From assembly GCF_900580865.1 (NCBI RefSeq), contig NZ_UTBZ01000099.1, forward strand, positions 259,302 through 323,301: 64,000 nt of DNA, in the 5' to 3' direction. The position numbers and the translations under genes were made by a program. The first letter of the stretch is position 1. Each line of letters starts with the position of its first letter. The notes beneath the pieces are model-generated. The model saw only the letters and a program-made list of their open reading frames with translations. It was not told the DNA's origin and searched no databases. The DNA comes from Pseudomonas viridiflava (GTDB lineage Bacteria > Pseudomonadota > Gammaproteobacteria > Pseudomonadales > Pseudomonadaceae). Positions 18,813-28,647 of the stretch are shown piece by piece.

Positions 18813-19481
18813 TTACCTCTTGCGTAATACGTAAACTCGCCACATGGCGTAGAGCGGAATAAAGTCCAGTTGTTCCTGAATTCGAAAACCTGCCTCCTCG
18901 AACTCCTTTTCCACCGTAGCGGCCGGTAACACAAAGCGATTCTGATACTCGCGTTTGTCACGGTTGCGCTCGGCACGCTGGCGTTTCCAGGCCTTGAAAT
19001 TGCCGTCAACCCACAGCGAAACAATCACACTGTCACGGGTGACACGCTCGAACTCGCGCAGAATCGCCCGGCGGTGCTCGGCTTCACCGATGTGATGAAG
19101 CAGACGCATGCAGAAGATGCTGTCGACGGCGTTATCCGGCAAGGCAATGTCGAACGCAGATGTGTGCAAGGGTTGTACCCGTTTCACCACATCGGCCGGT
19201 TGCGCTTGCATGGCCGTCTTGATCATCGACTCGGAATTGTCCGCGCCAATGATCACCCGGTTGGCTTTTTCGCCCAGCAATGGCCAGAAACGCCCTGCAC
19301 CGCAAGGCAGATCCAGCACCAGCCCCGGCTCGCCGACCAGCGCCAGCGCCTTGCGAGCCAGTTGTTCATCACGCCAGTGAGAGAGCCGACGTCCAAGGCT
19401 CTCCTTGTGCTTGCGCAGATATTTCTGCGCGTGCTGATCGTCGTACTTCTCGGAAAAATCGAGTTTGATCGGGCCGGTCAT
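18813..19481 (-). CDS. SAM-dependent methyltransferase (Orf222 of the ColRS locus)
   Basis: 222 residues from the second Met at 19481; a Met codon directly before it (19484) is the alternative. Motif I, LVLDLPCGAGRFWPLLG (about residues 56-72), and the post-I acidic position in VIIGADNSESM identify a class I methyltransferase. DAVDSIFCMRLLHHIGE-like sequence forms motif IV. The 222-residue length matches the orf222 named in WCS365. It heads the operon orf222-inaA-orf75 and has a ColR-type site 70 bases upstream. The likely substrate is an envelope component, LPS being the best guess. Confidence 0.87.
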   Translation of the reverse strand: MTGPIKLDFSEKYDDQHAQKYLRKHKESLGRRLSHWRDEQLARKALALVGEPGLVLDLPCGAGRFWPLLGEKANRVIIGADNSESMIKTAMQAQPADVVKRVQPLHTSAFDIALPDNAVDSIFCMRLLHHIGEAEHRRAILREFERVTRDSVIVSLWVDGNFKAWKRQRAERNRDKREYQNRFVLPAATVEKEFEEAGFRIQEQLDFIPLYAMWRVYVLRKR

Positions 19482-19550
19482 CACCAGGACTCCTGAATTG
19501 CTGATGGCACCACCTTAGGGAGCGGCGTGTCAGCGTCAGGTCATCCATTT

Positions 19551-19566
19551 GTGAAAAAAATGTCAG
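19551..19566 (-). promoter_or_regulatory. ColR-binding site upstream of the methyltransferase operon
   Basis: On the minus strand this reads CTGACATTTTTTTCAC. It fits every position of the ColR consensus as I recall it from P. putida work, (T/C)(T/C)NA(C/G)NN(T/C)TTTTT(C/G)AC. It lies 70 bases before the ATG at 19481. The consensus is from memory. Confidence 0.78.
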
Positions 19567-19642
19567 GTAAACAGACAAATTATTACAGCGTTATACAGGA
19601 TTCAGACAGGTTAGAGGGAGTAGCCTTGCGCCACCCCCTGCG

Positions 19643-20917
19643 TCAGATTTTGCCAAGATCCACTTCGAAGCGGCAGCCATTCGGTTCCATCGTGCTCAAA
19701 CTGACGGTCCAGCCCTGGTTCTCGCAGATCCGCTGCACCAGCGACAACCCCAGCCCCAGACCTTCGCCGCGCTTTTCGCTGCCACGCACGAAAGGCTCGA
19801 ACATGGCTTCGCGCTTTTCTTCCGGGATGCCGACGCCGGAGTCTTCGACCGCGAAGCCGTTGGCAGTGAGTGTCAGGCGAATGAAACCGCTTTCGGTGTA
19901 ATGCAGCGCGTTGCGCAACAGGTTGCCCATCACGGCATTCAACAGGGTCGCGTTGTAGCGAATGTCTGATGGACTGCCCGGTTCGAAGATCAGCTTCAGG
20001 CCCTTGCTCTCGATCGGCCCGCGCCACAGACACAGCAGGCTTTCGGCGACTTGCGAGAGGTTTTGCTGAAGTGCCATGCCGGCATCTTCATGCTGGGCGC
20101 GCGCCAGCATCAGGAAGGTTTGCACCAACTCGCGCATTTCCTCACTGGCGCGGGCAATACGCTCGACCTGTGAACGACCGCGCTGGTCGATCCCGGGGTT
20201 TTCCAACAGCAGTTCGCAGGAACTGGCCAGCACCATCAGCGGCGTGCGCAATTCGTGACTGACATCGCTGGTGAACAATCTTTCACGGGTCAGTGCCTGA
20301 CGCAGACGTCCGAGCGTGGCATCGAACGCCACCGCTAGCTCGCCGACTTCGTCAGCCGCATAATCCGGTGCCAGCGGCGGCGCCAAGCCGAGTAACTGAT
20401 CGCGATGGCGCACCTGCCGAGCCAGGCGCACCACCGGCGCCATCACCTTGCGCGCGAGCACCCAGCCGAGGAACACCGCCAGTGCCAGGCTAAGCACGAA
20501 CCCCACCAGCACCACGGCAAACAGCACGCGCTCGCGCTCTTCGAAATCGCTTTGATCCTGCAGCAATACGTAACGTCGACCGTCAACGATTTCGACCATC
20601 GCGTGATACGACAGCTGCTCGCGAAACACTTCATGGAAACCTGAATCGAGGTGGCGCAGATCCTTGGGCAACTCGAAATCGCCCGGCCCTCCGCTGAAAT
20701 AGAACAATTGATCCGGCTCCGGACGGTGGCTCCAGTCCGAAACGTTGTCCATCAGCAGCAAACGCTGCAAATCACCGCCCAGCCCTGCCGAAATCAGTTT
20801 TTCTTCGACCAGGTGCACGGTCGCGACGATGCCCATGGCAAAGGCACCGGCGACCAGGGCACTCATCAAGGCAAAGGCAATGATGATCCGCTGGGAAAGG
20901 CTTTGCTTAAACTCCAT
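19643..20917 (-). CDS. colS: Sensor histidine kinase ColS
   Basis: 424 residues from the ATG at 20917, which overlaps the colR stop by one base (TAATG). Two membrane segments (about 11-34 and 133-155) bound a periplasmic loop of about 100 residues, then a HAMP region, a HisKA box with DVSHELRTPLMVL, and an HATPase domain (N-box MGNLLRNAL, VEDSGVGIPEE, EGLGLGLSL). The loop contains Glu96, His105, Glu126 and Glu129, the positions I recall as the metal-sensing residues of P. putida ColS (E126xxE129 motif). Expected signal: excess Fe3+/Zn2+. Confidence 0.93.
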   Translation of the reverse strand: MEFKQSLSQRIIIAFALMSALVAGAFAMGIVATVHLVEEKLISAGLGGDLQRLLLMDNVSDWSHRPEPDQLFYFSGGPGDFELPKDLRHLDSGFHEVFREQLSYHAMVEIVDGRRYVLLQDQSDFEERERVLFAVVLVGFVLSLALAVFLGWVLARKVMAPVVRLARQVRHRDQLLGLAPPLAPDYAADEVGELAVAFDATLGRLRQALTRERLFTSDVSHELRTPLMVLASSCELLLENPGIDQRGRSQVERIARASEEMRELVQTFLMLARAQHEDAGMALQQNLSQVAESLLCLWRGPIESKGLKLIFEPGSPSDIRYNATLLNAVMGNLLRNALHYTESGFIRLTLTANGFAVEDSGVGIPEEKREAMFEPFVRGSEKRGEGLGLGLSLVQRICENQGWTVSLSTMEPNGCRFEVDLGKI

Positions 20918-21588
20918 TACACATCGGCCAGCCGGTAACCCACGCCGTGCACGGTGTGCAGCAATGGTTTGGTGAACGGTTTGTCGATCACCTGACGCAA
21001 TTGGTGAACGTGACTGCGCAGGCTGTCGCTGTCCGGGCAATCATCACCCCACAGCGCTTCTTCGAGAATTTCCCGACGCAACACGTGCGGGCTCTTCTGC
21101 ATCAACACCGCCAGCAATTTCAGGCCGACCGGATTGAGCTTGAGCAATTTGCCGTCGCGGGTCACTTCGAGGGTGTCGAGGTCGTAGCTCAGATCGGCGA
21201 CCTGCAGCGCCCGACGGCCACCACCCTGCGCACGGCGCATCACCGCTTCGACCCGCGCAGCCAGCTCGGACAAGGCAAATGGCTTGATCAGATAATCATC
21301 AGCCCCGGACTTGAAACCCTGCAGGCGATCATCGAGCTGATCACGAGCGGTGAGCATGATCACCGGCGTGTCGCGGCGAGCGTCTTCGCGCAGGCGTTTG
21401 CACAGGGTATAGCCGTCGATCCCGGGCAGCATGATGTCGAGCACGATCAGGTCGTAATGCTCGGTGGCGGCCAGATGCAGACCCGACAGACCGTCCTGGG
21501 CGCAATCGACGGTATAGCCTTTGAGGCCCAGATAATCGGCCAGATTGGCCAGGATGTCGCGGTTGTCTTCGACCAACAGAATTCGCAT
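20917..21588 (-). CDS. colR: Response regulator ColR (OmpR type)
   Basis: 223 residues from the ATG at 21588, which is placed five bases after GGAGGAGG; a GTG two codons earlier is unlikely. The receiver domain has Asp51 in DLIVLDIMLPG and the conserved Lys in YLIKPFALSEL. The C-terminal winged helix contains DSLRSHVHQLRQVIDKPF and ends in LHTVHGVGYRL. ColR controls genes for outer-membrane maintenance, root colonisation and metal/phenol tolerance in Pseudomonas. It is co-transcribed with colS. Confidence 0.94.
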   Translation of the reverse strand: MRILLVEDNRDILANLADYLGLKGYTVDCAQDGLSGLHLAATEHYDLIVLDIMLPGIDGYTLCKRLREDARRDTPVIMLTARDQLDDRLQGFKSGADDYLIKPFALSELAARVEAVMRRAQGGGRRALQVADLSYDLDTLEVTRDGKLLKLNPVGLKLLAVLMQKSPHVLRREILEEALWGDDCPDSDSLRSHVHQLRQVIDKPFTKPLLHTVHGVGYRLADV

Positions 21589-21705
21589 GGGCACCTCCTC
21601 CGTACGGGGTAACGGCCTACTTGGCCCGCGCAGCTTACGGCCAAGTGTGGCTCAGGGCTAGGCGTGTGTCGGGTTGTTTAGCGATAAAAATGCTCATTGC
21701 GCACG

Positions 21706-21721
21706 CCAACGTTTTTTTCAC
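21706..21721 (+). promoter_or_regulatory. ColR-binding site upstream of the PAP2 phosphatase gene
   Basis: CCAACGTTTTTTTCAC on the plus strand matches all fixed positions of the recalled ColR consensus and lies 89 bases before the phosphatase ATG, in the gap divergent from colR. It is the second perfect match within 2.2 kb. Confidence 0.75.
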
Positions 21722-21809
21722 TTTCGGTTAACAAATCGGCGACGCGCGCGCGCGCAGACTCCGCGCGGTTGCGCTCCTCAGAACATACTTACCGACCAAG
21801 GAATTGCCC

Positions 21810-22553
21810 ATGGTGTCGACTTCTGCCCGTCCCGTTTCCAGGCCACTGAATTTCTGGTTGTGTCTGGGAATACCCGCCGTCGCGGCGATCATTCTGGTAC
21901 TGCTCGAATTGACCGATCTGGACATGGATCTGGCCCGCCTGCTCTACGACCCGGTTGCCGGCGACTTTATCGGGCGGCACAGTTTTTTTCTTGAAGACAT
22001 CCTTCACGATCGCGCCAAGCAGGTAGTGATCGCGTTCTCGGTGTTTGCCATCCTGGGTTTCATCGGCTCGTTTGTCCTCGCCAGACTAAAACCATTCAAG
22101 CGTGAGCTGGGCTGTCTGGTGCTGTCGCTGGGCCTGGCGACCTCGTTTGTCACCCCGGTGAAAGCGGTGACTGCGGTGCAATGCCCGTGGAGCCTGGAGC
22201 AATTCGGTGGCCATGAAACCTACAGCAAGTTGATGGAGCATCGCCCGCAGACCGACAAGCCCGGGCGTTGCTGGCCGGGTGGTCATGCGGCGACCGGGTT
22301 TACTCTGTTCGCGCTGTTCTTTGTTCTGCGTGATCGGCGGCCGCGTCTGGCGCGTCAGGCGTTTATCTTTGCCTTTGCATTGGGATCAGTGTTCTCGATC
22401 AGCCGGATGATGCAGGGTGCACACTTCTTCTCGCACAACGTGTGGACGGCGATTTTCTGCTGGCTGATTTGTCTGGGGTCGTATTACTGGGTGCTTTATC
22501 GCCCGGCGGTGAAAACCGGGGCTGTGGTAAAAGCACAACCGGTCAGCGCCTGA
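21810..22553 (+). CDS. PAP2-superfamily membrane phosphatase
   Basis: 247 residues from the ATG at 21810 with CCAAGGAA upstream. Four to six membrane segments are expected. The phosphatase motifs are recognisable: KPGRCWPGGHAATGF (motifs 1-2 with the GGH in place of PSGH) and SRMMQGAHFFSHN (motif 3 with SR-x5-H; the usual Asp four residues later is His). This pattern resembles lipid A or undecaprenyl-pyrophosphate phosphatases and similar PAP2 enzymes next to phosphoethanolamine transferases. A perfect ColR-type site upstream and the colRS neighbours point to lipid or LPS remodelling under envelope stress. Confidence 0.85.
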   Translation: MVSTSARPVSRPLNFWLCLGIPAVAAIILVLLELTDLDMDLARLLYDPVAGDFIGRHSFFLEDILHDRAKQVVIAFSVFAILGFIGSFVLARLKPFKRELGCLVLSLGLATSFVTPVKAVTAVQCPWSLEQFGGHETYSKLMEHRPQTDKPGRCWPGGHAATGFTLFALFFVLRDRRPRLARQAFIFAFALGSVFSISRMMQGAHFFSHNVWTAIFCWLICLGSYYWVLYRPAVKTGAVVKAQPVSA

Positions 22554-22567
22554 AATATAGATCCAAT

Positions 22568-22657
22568 TGTGGGAGCGAGCCTGCTCGCGAATGCGGTGTG
22601 TCATTCAACATTAATGTGGGCTGATCCGACGCCTTCGCGAGCAGGGTCGCTCCCACA
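22568..22657. repeat. REPIN, family B
   Basis: Arms TGTGGGAGCGAGCCTGCTCG and an imperfect complement (GAGCAGGGTCGCTCCCACA) 14 bases after the phosphatase stop. Confidence 0.9.
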
Positions 22658-22690
22658 GGGGATTGGTGTACCGCTGAAATACGGGCAATA

Positions 22691-22724
22691 AAAAACCCCG
22701 CTGACTTTCGCCAGCGGGGTTTTG
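22691..22724 (-). terminator. Terminator of groES-groEL
   Basis: AAAACCCCGCTG ... CAGCGGGGTTTT with A and T runs, 20 bases beyond the groEL stop; it can act in both directions. Confidence 0.9.
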
Positions 22725-22745
22725 CGTTACAGGGGTAAGGCTGGC

Positions 22746-24404
<1,659 letters not shown>

Positions 24405-24442
24405 TTAAATACTTTGTAGTAGCGGGAAAATGAACGGGGGTA

Positions 24443-24736
24443 TCAGCCTTCGATAACAGCGAGGATTTCGTTCTCGCTCATTACCAGCAGGTCTTCGCCG
24501 TCGACTTTCACAGTGTTGCTGCCGGAGTAAGGACCGAACACAACCTTGTCGCCTTCTTTAACGGACAGTGCGCGCACTTCGCCGTTTTCCAGAGCTTTGC
24601 CCGGGCCTACAGCGAGAATCACACCGTGGTTGGCTTTTTCAGCAGCCGAACCTGGCAGGACGATACCGCCAGCGGTTTTCTTTTCTTCTTCGCTGCGACG
24701 GATTACGACGCGGTCATGCAGAGGACGAAGCTTCAT
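24443..24736 (-). CDS. groES: Co-chaperonin GroES (Hsp10)
   Basis: 97 residues, [20 protein letters not shown] at the start with AGGAGAG upstream. The mobile loop is visible in [15 protein letters not shown]. It caps the GroEL ring. First gene of the groES-groEL operon. Confidence 0.99.
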   Translation of the reverse strand: MKLRPLHDRVVIRRSEEEKKTAGGIVLPGSAAEKANHGVILAVGPGKALENGEVRALSVKEGDKVVFGPYSGSNTVKVDGEDLLVMSENEILAVIEG

Positions 24737-24880
24737 TGTCGATCTCTCCTAATTGTGGTTTTCATCGGCCGGTGTAGTCCCGGCGGGTTTAACAAATCCG
24801 GCCTGCGCCGGTTGCGGTTCGTCAAGCGAGCCGCGGAAGTCTGACTGGCTCAAATGCCAGAAACCTTTCGGTGACCGATA

Positions 24881-24907
24881 CATAAGGGCGCATAAGCTTA
24901 TTACAAG
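24881..24907 (-). promoter_or_regulatory. Candidate heat-shock (sigma-32) promoter of groES-groEL
   Basis: On the minus strand: CTTGTA, 13 bases, CCCTTATG. This resembles the RpoH pattern CTTGAA-N13-CCCCAT. It would give a leader of about 135 bases before groES. The -10 match is imperfect. Confidence 0.55.
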
Positions 24908-24996
24908 GGCGAGGCGAAAAATTTTTCACCGATGTTCTGCATAAATGCGGCCCATAAACGAGCACGGCACCCGAAGGTGCCGTGCAGCGAGCGCAG

Positions 24997-25473
24997 TTAC
25001 TTGGTGTCGCGGTGTTCGAATTCGCCTTCGATCACATCACCTTCACGGCCCAGCGGCTGACGCGGTGCAGGACCGCCGCGGGGTTGCAGGTCATCGGCGA
25101 ACGCACGCTGGCGCATGGCCTGTTCTTCGGCGCGCTGACGCATTTTGTTGGCCAGCAGACGACGGGAGATCGGCAGCAACATCACCAGACCGACCACGTC
25201 GCTGATAAAGCCTGGGATGATCAACAGACCACCGGCCAGGGCCAGCATCAAACCTTCCAGCATGGTTTGCGCGGGCAGTTCGCCGCGGTTCAGGCTTTCA
25301 CGGGCACGCAATGCAGTGGCCAAACCGGCGATGCGCAGCACAAACACACCGAACATCGAGCCGAGAATGATCAGCAGCAAGGCCGGGAAGAACCCGATAG
25401 ACCCTGCCACTTTGACGAATACGAACAGCTCCAGCACTGGAAACAGCAGAAAGAGCAACAGAAAAGGGCGCAT
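24997..25473 (-). CDS. fxsA: FxsA-family inner-membrane protein
   Basis: 158 residues from the ATG at 25473 (TTGATG; AGGAAA upstream). Four hydrophobic segments: MRPFLLLFLLFPVLELFVFVKVAG at the start, then IGFFPALLLIILGSMFGVFVLRIAG, and a hairpin in LALAGGLLIIPGFISDVVGLVMLLP. The C-terminus is polar and charged. E. coli FxsA (SuppF) relieves phage T7 exclusion by F when overproduced; its normal role is unknown. Position next to groES matches PA4387. Confidence 0.9.
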   Translation of the reverse strand: MRPFLLLFLLFPVLELFVFVKVAGSIGFFPALLLIILGSMFGVFVLRIAGLATALRARESLNRGELPAQTMLEGLMLALAGGLLIIPGFISDVVGLVMLLPISRRLLANKMRQRAEEQAMRQRAFADDLQPRGGPAPRQPLGREGDVIEGEFEHRDTK

Positions 25474-25538
25474 CAAAGTTTCCTCAACGCAAGAAATGCC
25501 TTGCAGTAAGCCTTAGATGACGTCGCCCTTTCGTGAAT

Positions 25539-26270
25539 TCAAGCGTCGGCCACTGCATTTTTTGGCCAGACCTCGGCGTGAGCCAATGAAACCAAGGCTT
25601 CGCGCACTTGTGTCGGCGTATGACAAGGGGCTTGAAATGGCAACCAGTACAGCGCCTGACCGATGCGCAGGTGCATGCCTTCGGTGTCGATGCCGGCCAG
25701 TTGCGCCGGCACGCTGTTCGGCAGACCGGCAAGATCAACGTAATGCGCGATGGCTTTGGCGTGGTCGCTGTTCATGTGCTCGACCATGCTGATCTCGGCC
25801 TTGCCGGCGAACGGGTTGGCCAAGGTCAGTTGATCGACCCAGTGAATCGCTCCGAAACCGCCGATGTAGCGGTGACGCACCGGCGTCAGCACCCAGAAAT
25901 CGAAATCGTGGGCCTTGTGGTAGTTCTGCGAATCGGGGAAATAGCGGTAGTAACGCTCGGCGGCGGCTTCGATCGCAGCAGCGTCTTCGAGCTTTTGCGC
26001 CTCGGCCAGATAGGTCAGGCGACCAACGGCTTGCACATCATCGGCCTCGCGCTCGCCTACAAGCAGCGAGCATTTCGGGTCTTTCTGCAGGTTGTGGGTG
26101 TGCTGGGCGATGCGGCTGATCAGGATCAGCGGGCGGCCCTGCTCGTCGAGGCAGTAAGGCACCACGGAGCCAAAGGGAAAACCGGGCATCGATTTGGAGT
26201 GGGTCGACAGCACTCCACGGTATTCCTTGAGAAGCAATTCTCGGGCATTCTTCGCCACTTCAACGCTCAA
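25539..26270 (-). CDS. HugZ-like haem/FMN-binding split-barrel protein
   Basis: 243 residues from a TTG start preceded by GGAGTCATAAA; no ATG exists until residue 28. The N-terminal split barrel (about 1-150; [45 protein letters not shown]) is the pyridoxamine-phosphate-oxidase-like fold. The C-terminal DUF2470 domain contains [13 protein letters not shown]. This two-domain layout is that of the HugZ/HutZ haem-degrading group. Whether this protein degrades haem, and whether it binds flavin, is not shown by sequence. Confidence 0.82.
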   Translation of the reverse strand: MSVEVAKNARELLLKEYRGVLSTHSKSMPGFPFGSVVPYCLDEQGRPLILISRIAQHTHNLQKDPKCSLLVGEREADDVQAVGRLTYLAEAQKLEDAAAIEAAAERYYRYFPDSQNYHKAHDFDFWVLTPVRHRYIGGFGAIHWVDQLTLANPFAGKAEISMVEHMNSDHAKAIAHYVDLAGLPNSVPAQLAGIDTEGMHLRIGQALYWLPFQAPCHTPTQVREALVSLAHAEVWPKNAVADA

Positions 26271-26434
26271 TTTATGACTCCTTAAATAGTATCCGTCGAA
26301 AAAACGGACGGGCGCCCGGGATCAAGTCCCAGTCACGCCAGCGGGCAATTCTCATGTGCAACCCAGCCACGGCCGGTGCAGATCGGGAGTCGCTGAAAAC
26401 AAAAACTACTCAGACCTGCTATCGGGGCATGCGA

Positions 26435-27193
26435 ATGCAACTCAACGACAAAGTAATCATTATCACCGGCGGTTGCCAGGGTTTGGGCCGCTCGATGGCC
26501 GAGTATTTCGCCGGCAAAGGCGCGAAGCTTGCCCTGGTCGATCTCAATCAGGAAAAACTCGACGACGCGGTCGCGGCTTGCAAAGCCAAAGGTGTCGAGG
26601 CGCGCAGCTATCTGTGCAACGTGGCCAATGAAGAGCAGGTCGAGCACATGGTCGCTCAGGTCGCCGCCGATTTTGGCGCGATCCACGGTCTGATCAACAA
26701 CGCCGGTATCCTGCGCGATGGCCTGCTGTTGAAGGTCAAGGACGGGGAAATGACCAAGATGAGCCTGGCCCAGTGGCAGGCGGTGATCGACGTCAACCTG
26801 ACCGGCGTGTTCCTCTGCACCCGTGAAGTGGCGGCGAAAATGGTCGAGCTGAAGAACAGCGGCGCGATCATCAACATCTCGTCGATCTCGCGTGCCGGTA
26901 ACGTTGGCCAGACCAACTATTCCGCGGCCAAGGCCGGTGTAGCGGCGGCGACGGTGACTTGGGCGAAAGAACTGGCGCGATATGGCATTCGCGTGGCGGG
27001 GATTGCGCCAGGCTTCATCGAAACCGAGATGACCCTGGGCATGAAACCGGAAGCGCTGGAGAAGATGACCTCGGGGATTCCGCTCAAGCGCATGGGCAAG
27101 CCGGAAGAGATTGCGCATTCGGCGGCGTATATCTTCGAAAACGACTACTACACCGGGCGTATTCTGGAGATGGATGGCGGGTTGCGCATCTAA
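26435..27193 (+). CDS. Short-chain dehydrogenase/reductase (FabG-like)
   Basis: 252 residues from the ATG at 26435; an in-frame ATG six bases earlier is an alternative. Classical SDR features: GGCQGLGR cofactor loop (about 12-19), INNAG, ISSIS (catalytic Ser), NYSAAKAGV (Tyr-x3-Lys) and a C-terminal MDGGLRI. The nearest look is 3-oxoacyl-ACP reductase/FabG-type, but the true substrate is unknown. It corresponds in position to PA4389. Probably monocistronic. Confidence 0.87.
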   Translation: MQLNDKVIIITGGCQGLGRSMAEYFAGKGAKLALVDLNQEKLDDAVAACKAKGVEARSYLCNVANEEQVEHMVAQVAADFGAIHGLINNAGILRDGLLLKVKDGEMTKMSLAQWQAVIDVNLTGVFLCTREVAAKMVELKNSGAIINISSISRAGNVGQTNYSAAKAGVAAATVTWAKELARYGIRVAGIAPGFIETEMTLGMKPEALEKMTSGIPLKRMGKPEEIAHSAAYIFENDYYTGRILEMDGGLRI

Positions 27194-27212
27194 GCCACAC
27201 CGCAAAACCAAA

Positions 27213-27302
27213 TGTGGGAGCGAGCCTGCTCGCGAATGCGGTGGATCAGCCAACTAATGAGTTGAATGACACTCCGCTTTCGCGAGCAGGCTCGCTCCCA
27301 CA
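27213..27302. repeat. REPIN, family B
   Basis: Inverted arms TGTGGGAGCGAGCCTGCTCG and complement, lying between the convergent SDR and apbC genes. Confidence 0.93.
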
Positions 27303-27328
27303 GTTTTGCCCGGCGTTTACAGATAGAT

Positions 27329-28423
27329 TTAATCGTCGCTGATGGTGATATTCGGCATCGCCGGCGTCGCCGCTTCCTGCAATACAATCCGCGCGCCGAC
27401 GTGGCGGGCCAGTTCCTGATAGACCATGGCAATCTGGCTGTCCGGCTCGGCGATCACCGTTGGCTTGCCGCCATCGGCCTGCTCGCGGATCAGCATTGAC
27501 AGGGGCAGCGACGCCAGCAGCTCTACGCCGTATTGGGTCGCGAGTTTCTCACCACCGCCCTCACCGAACAGATGCTCGGCATGCCCGCAGTTCGAGCAGA
27601 TGTGCACGGCCATGTTTTCCACCACGCCCAACACCGGAATGTTGACCTTGCGGAACATTTCCACGCCTTTGCGCGCATCCAGCAACGCCAGATCCTGCGG
27701 AGTGGTGACAATCACCGCGCCGGCCACCGGGACTTTTTGCGCCAACGTCAGTTGAATGTCGCCGGTGCCTGGCGGCATGTCGATGACCAGATAATCGAGG
27801 TCGCCCCACGCGGTTTGCGTGACCAGTTGCAGCAGTGCGCCGGAGACCATCGGCCCGCGCCAGACCATCGGCGTGTTGTCGTCGGTCAGGAACGCCATCG
27901 ACATGACTTCAACGCCATGGGCTTTGAGCGGCACGAACCACTTCTGATCCTTGACCTCGGGGCGAGTACGCTCGGGAATGCCGAACATGATGCCTTGGCT
28001 CGGGCCATAGATATCGGCGTCGAGAATCCCGACCTTGGCGCCTTCACGGGCCAGCGCCAGCGCGAGGTTGGCGGCGGTGGTCGATTTACCCACACCGCCC
28101 TTGCCCGAAGCCACGGCAACGACATTCTTGACGTTGGCCAGCCCCGGAATCTGCGCCTGCGCCTTGTGCGCTGCGATCACGCTGGTCACTTCAACCTTGG
28201 CGATCACCACGCCATCGAGGTTTTCGATGGCCAGTTGCAGCAGTTGCGCCCAGCCGCTCTTGAACAGACCGGCGGCGTAACCGATTTCCAGCTGCACGTT
28301 GACGCGGTCACCGACGATCTCGATGTTCTTCACGCATCCGGCGCTGACCGGGTCCTGGTTCAGGTAGGGGTCGGTGTATTGGCTGAGGACGGCTTCCACC
28401 GCTGCGCGAGTGACGGCGCTCAT
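27329..28423 (-). CDS. apbC: Iron-sulfur carrier ATPase ApbC/Mrp
   Basis: 364 residues from the ATG at 28423; the longer open frame to 28660 overlaps metG and a REP remnant. An N-terminal DUF59-like domain (about 1-85) is followed by the P-loop GKGGVGKST (about residues 108-116) and the Mrp pattern. CSNCGH supplies the CxxC that holds a bridging [4Fe-4S] cluster in the dimer. It delivers Fe-S clusters to apoproteins in the cytoplasm. Divergent from metG, an arrangement common in gamma-proteobacteria. Confidence 0.93.
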   Translation of the reverse strand: MSAVTRAAVEAVLSQYTDPYLNQDPVSAGCVKNIEIVGDRVNVQLEIGYAAGLFKSGWAQLLQLAIENLDGVVIAKVEVTSVIAAHKAQAQIPGLANVKNVVAVASGKGGVGKSTTAANLALALAREGAKVGILDADIYGPSQGIMFGIPERTRPEVKDQKWFVPLKAHGVEVMSMAFLTDDNTPMVWRGPMVSGALLQLVTQTAWGDLDYLVIDMPPGTGDIQLTLAQKVPVAGAVIVTTPQDLALLDARKGVEMFRKVNIPVLGVVENMAVHICSNCGHAEHLFGEGGGEKLATQYGVELLASLPLSMLIREQADGGKPTVIAEPDSQIAMVYQELARHVGARIVLQEAATPAMPNITISDD

Positions 28424-28472
28424 GGGCAACTCCGATAACAAGACTGGGAAAAGATGGCGGGTATCGTACCTG

Positions 28473-28550
28473 AAAAAGATCGCCGCCTTCGGCAGCTCCT
28501 GCAGATGTCTACCGATTCCTGCAGGGGGTGTTGAAGGCAGCGATCCTTTC
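28473..28550. repeat. Decayed family A REPIN in the apbC-metG gap
   Basis: Left arm AAAAGATCGCCGCCTTCGGC with substitutions; right arm heavily diverged (GCAGGGGGTGTTGAAGGCAG). Confidence 0.65.
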
Positions 28551-28647
28551 TGTCTGTTCATCCAATGAAACAGGTGCACAGGGTGAAAAATATGCGCCAG
28601 CGCTTTATAGTGGCCGACCTCCGTTTCATCAAGTAGCGAAGCCCCAC

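Noticed and set aside
24896-24930. T-run before groES (TTTTTCAC) considered as a ColR site
   Set aside because: The first half of the consensus fails at several fixed positions.
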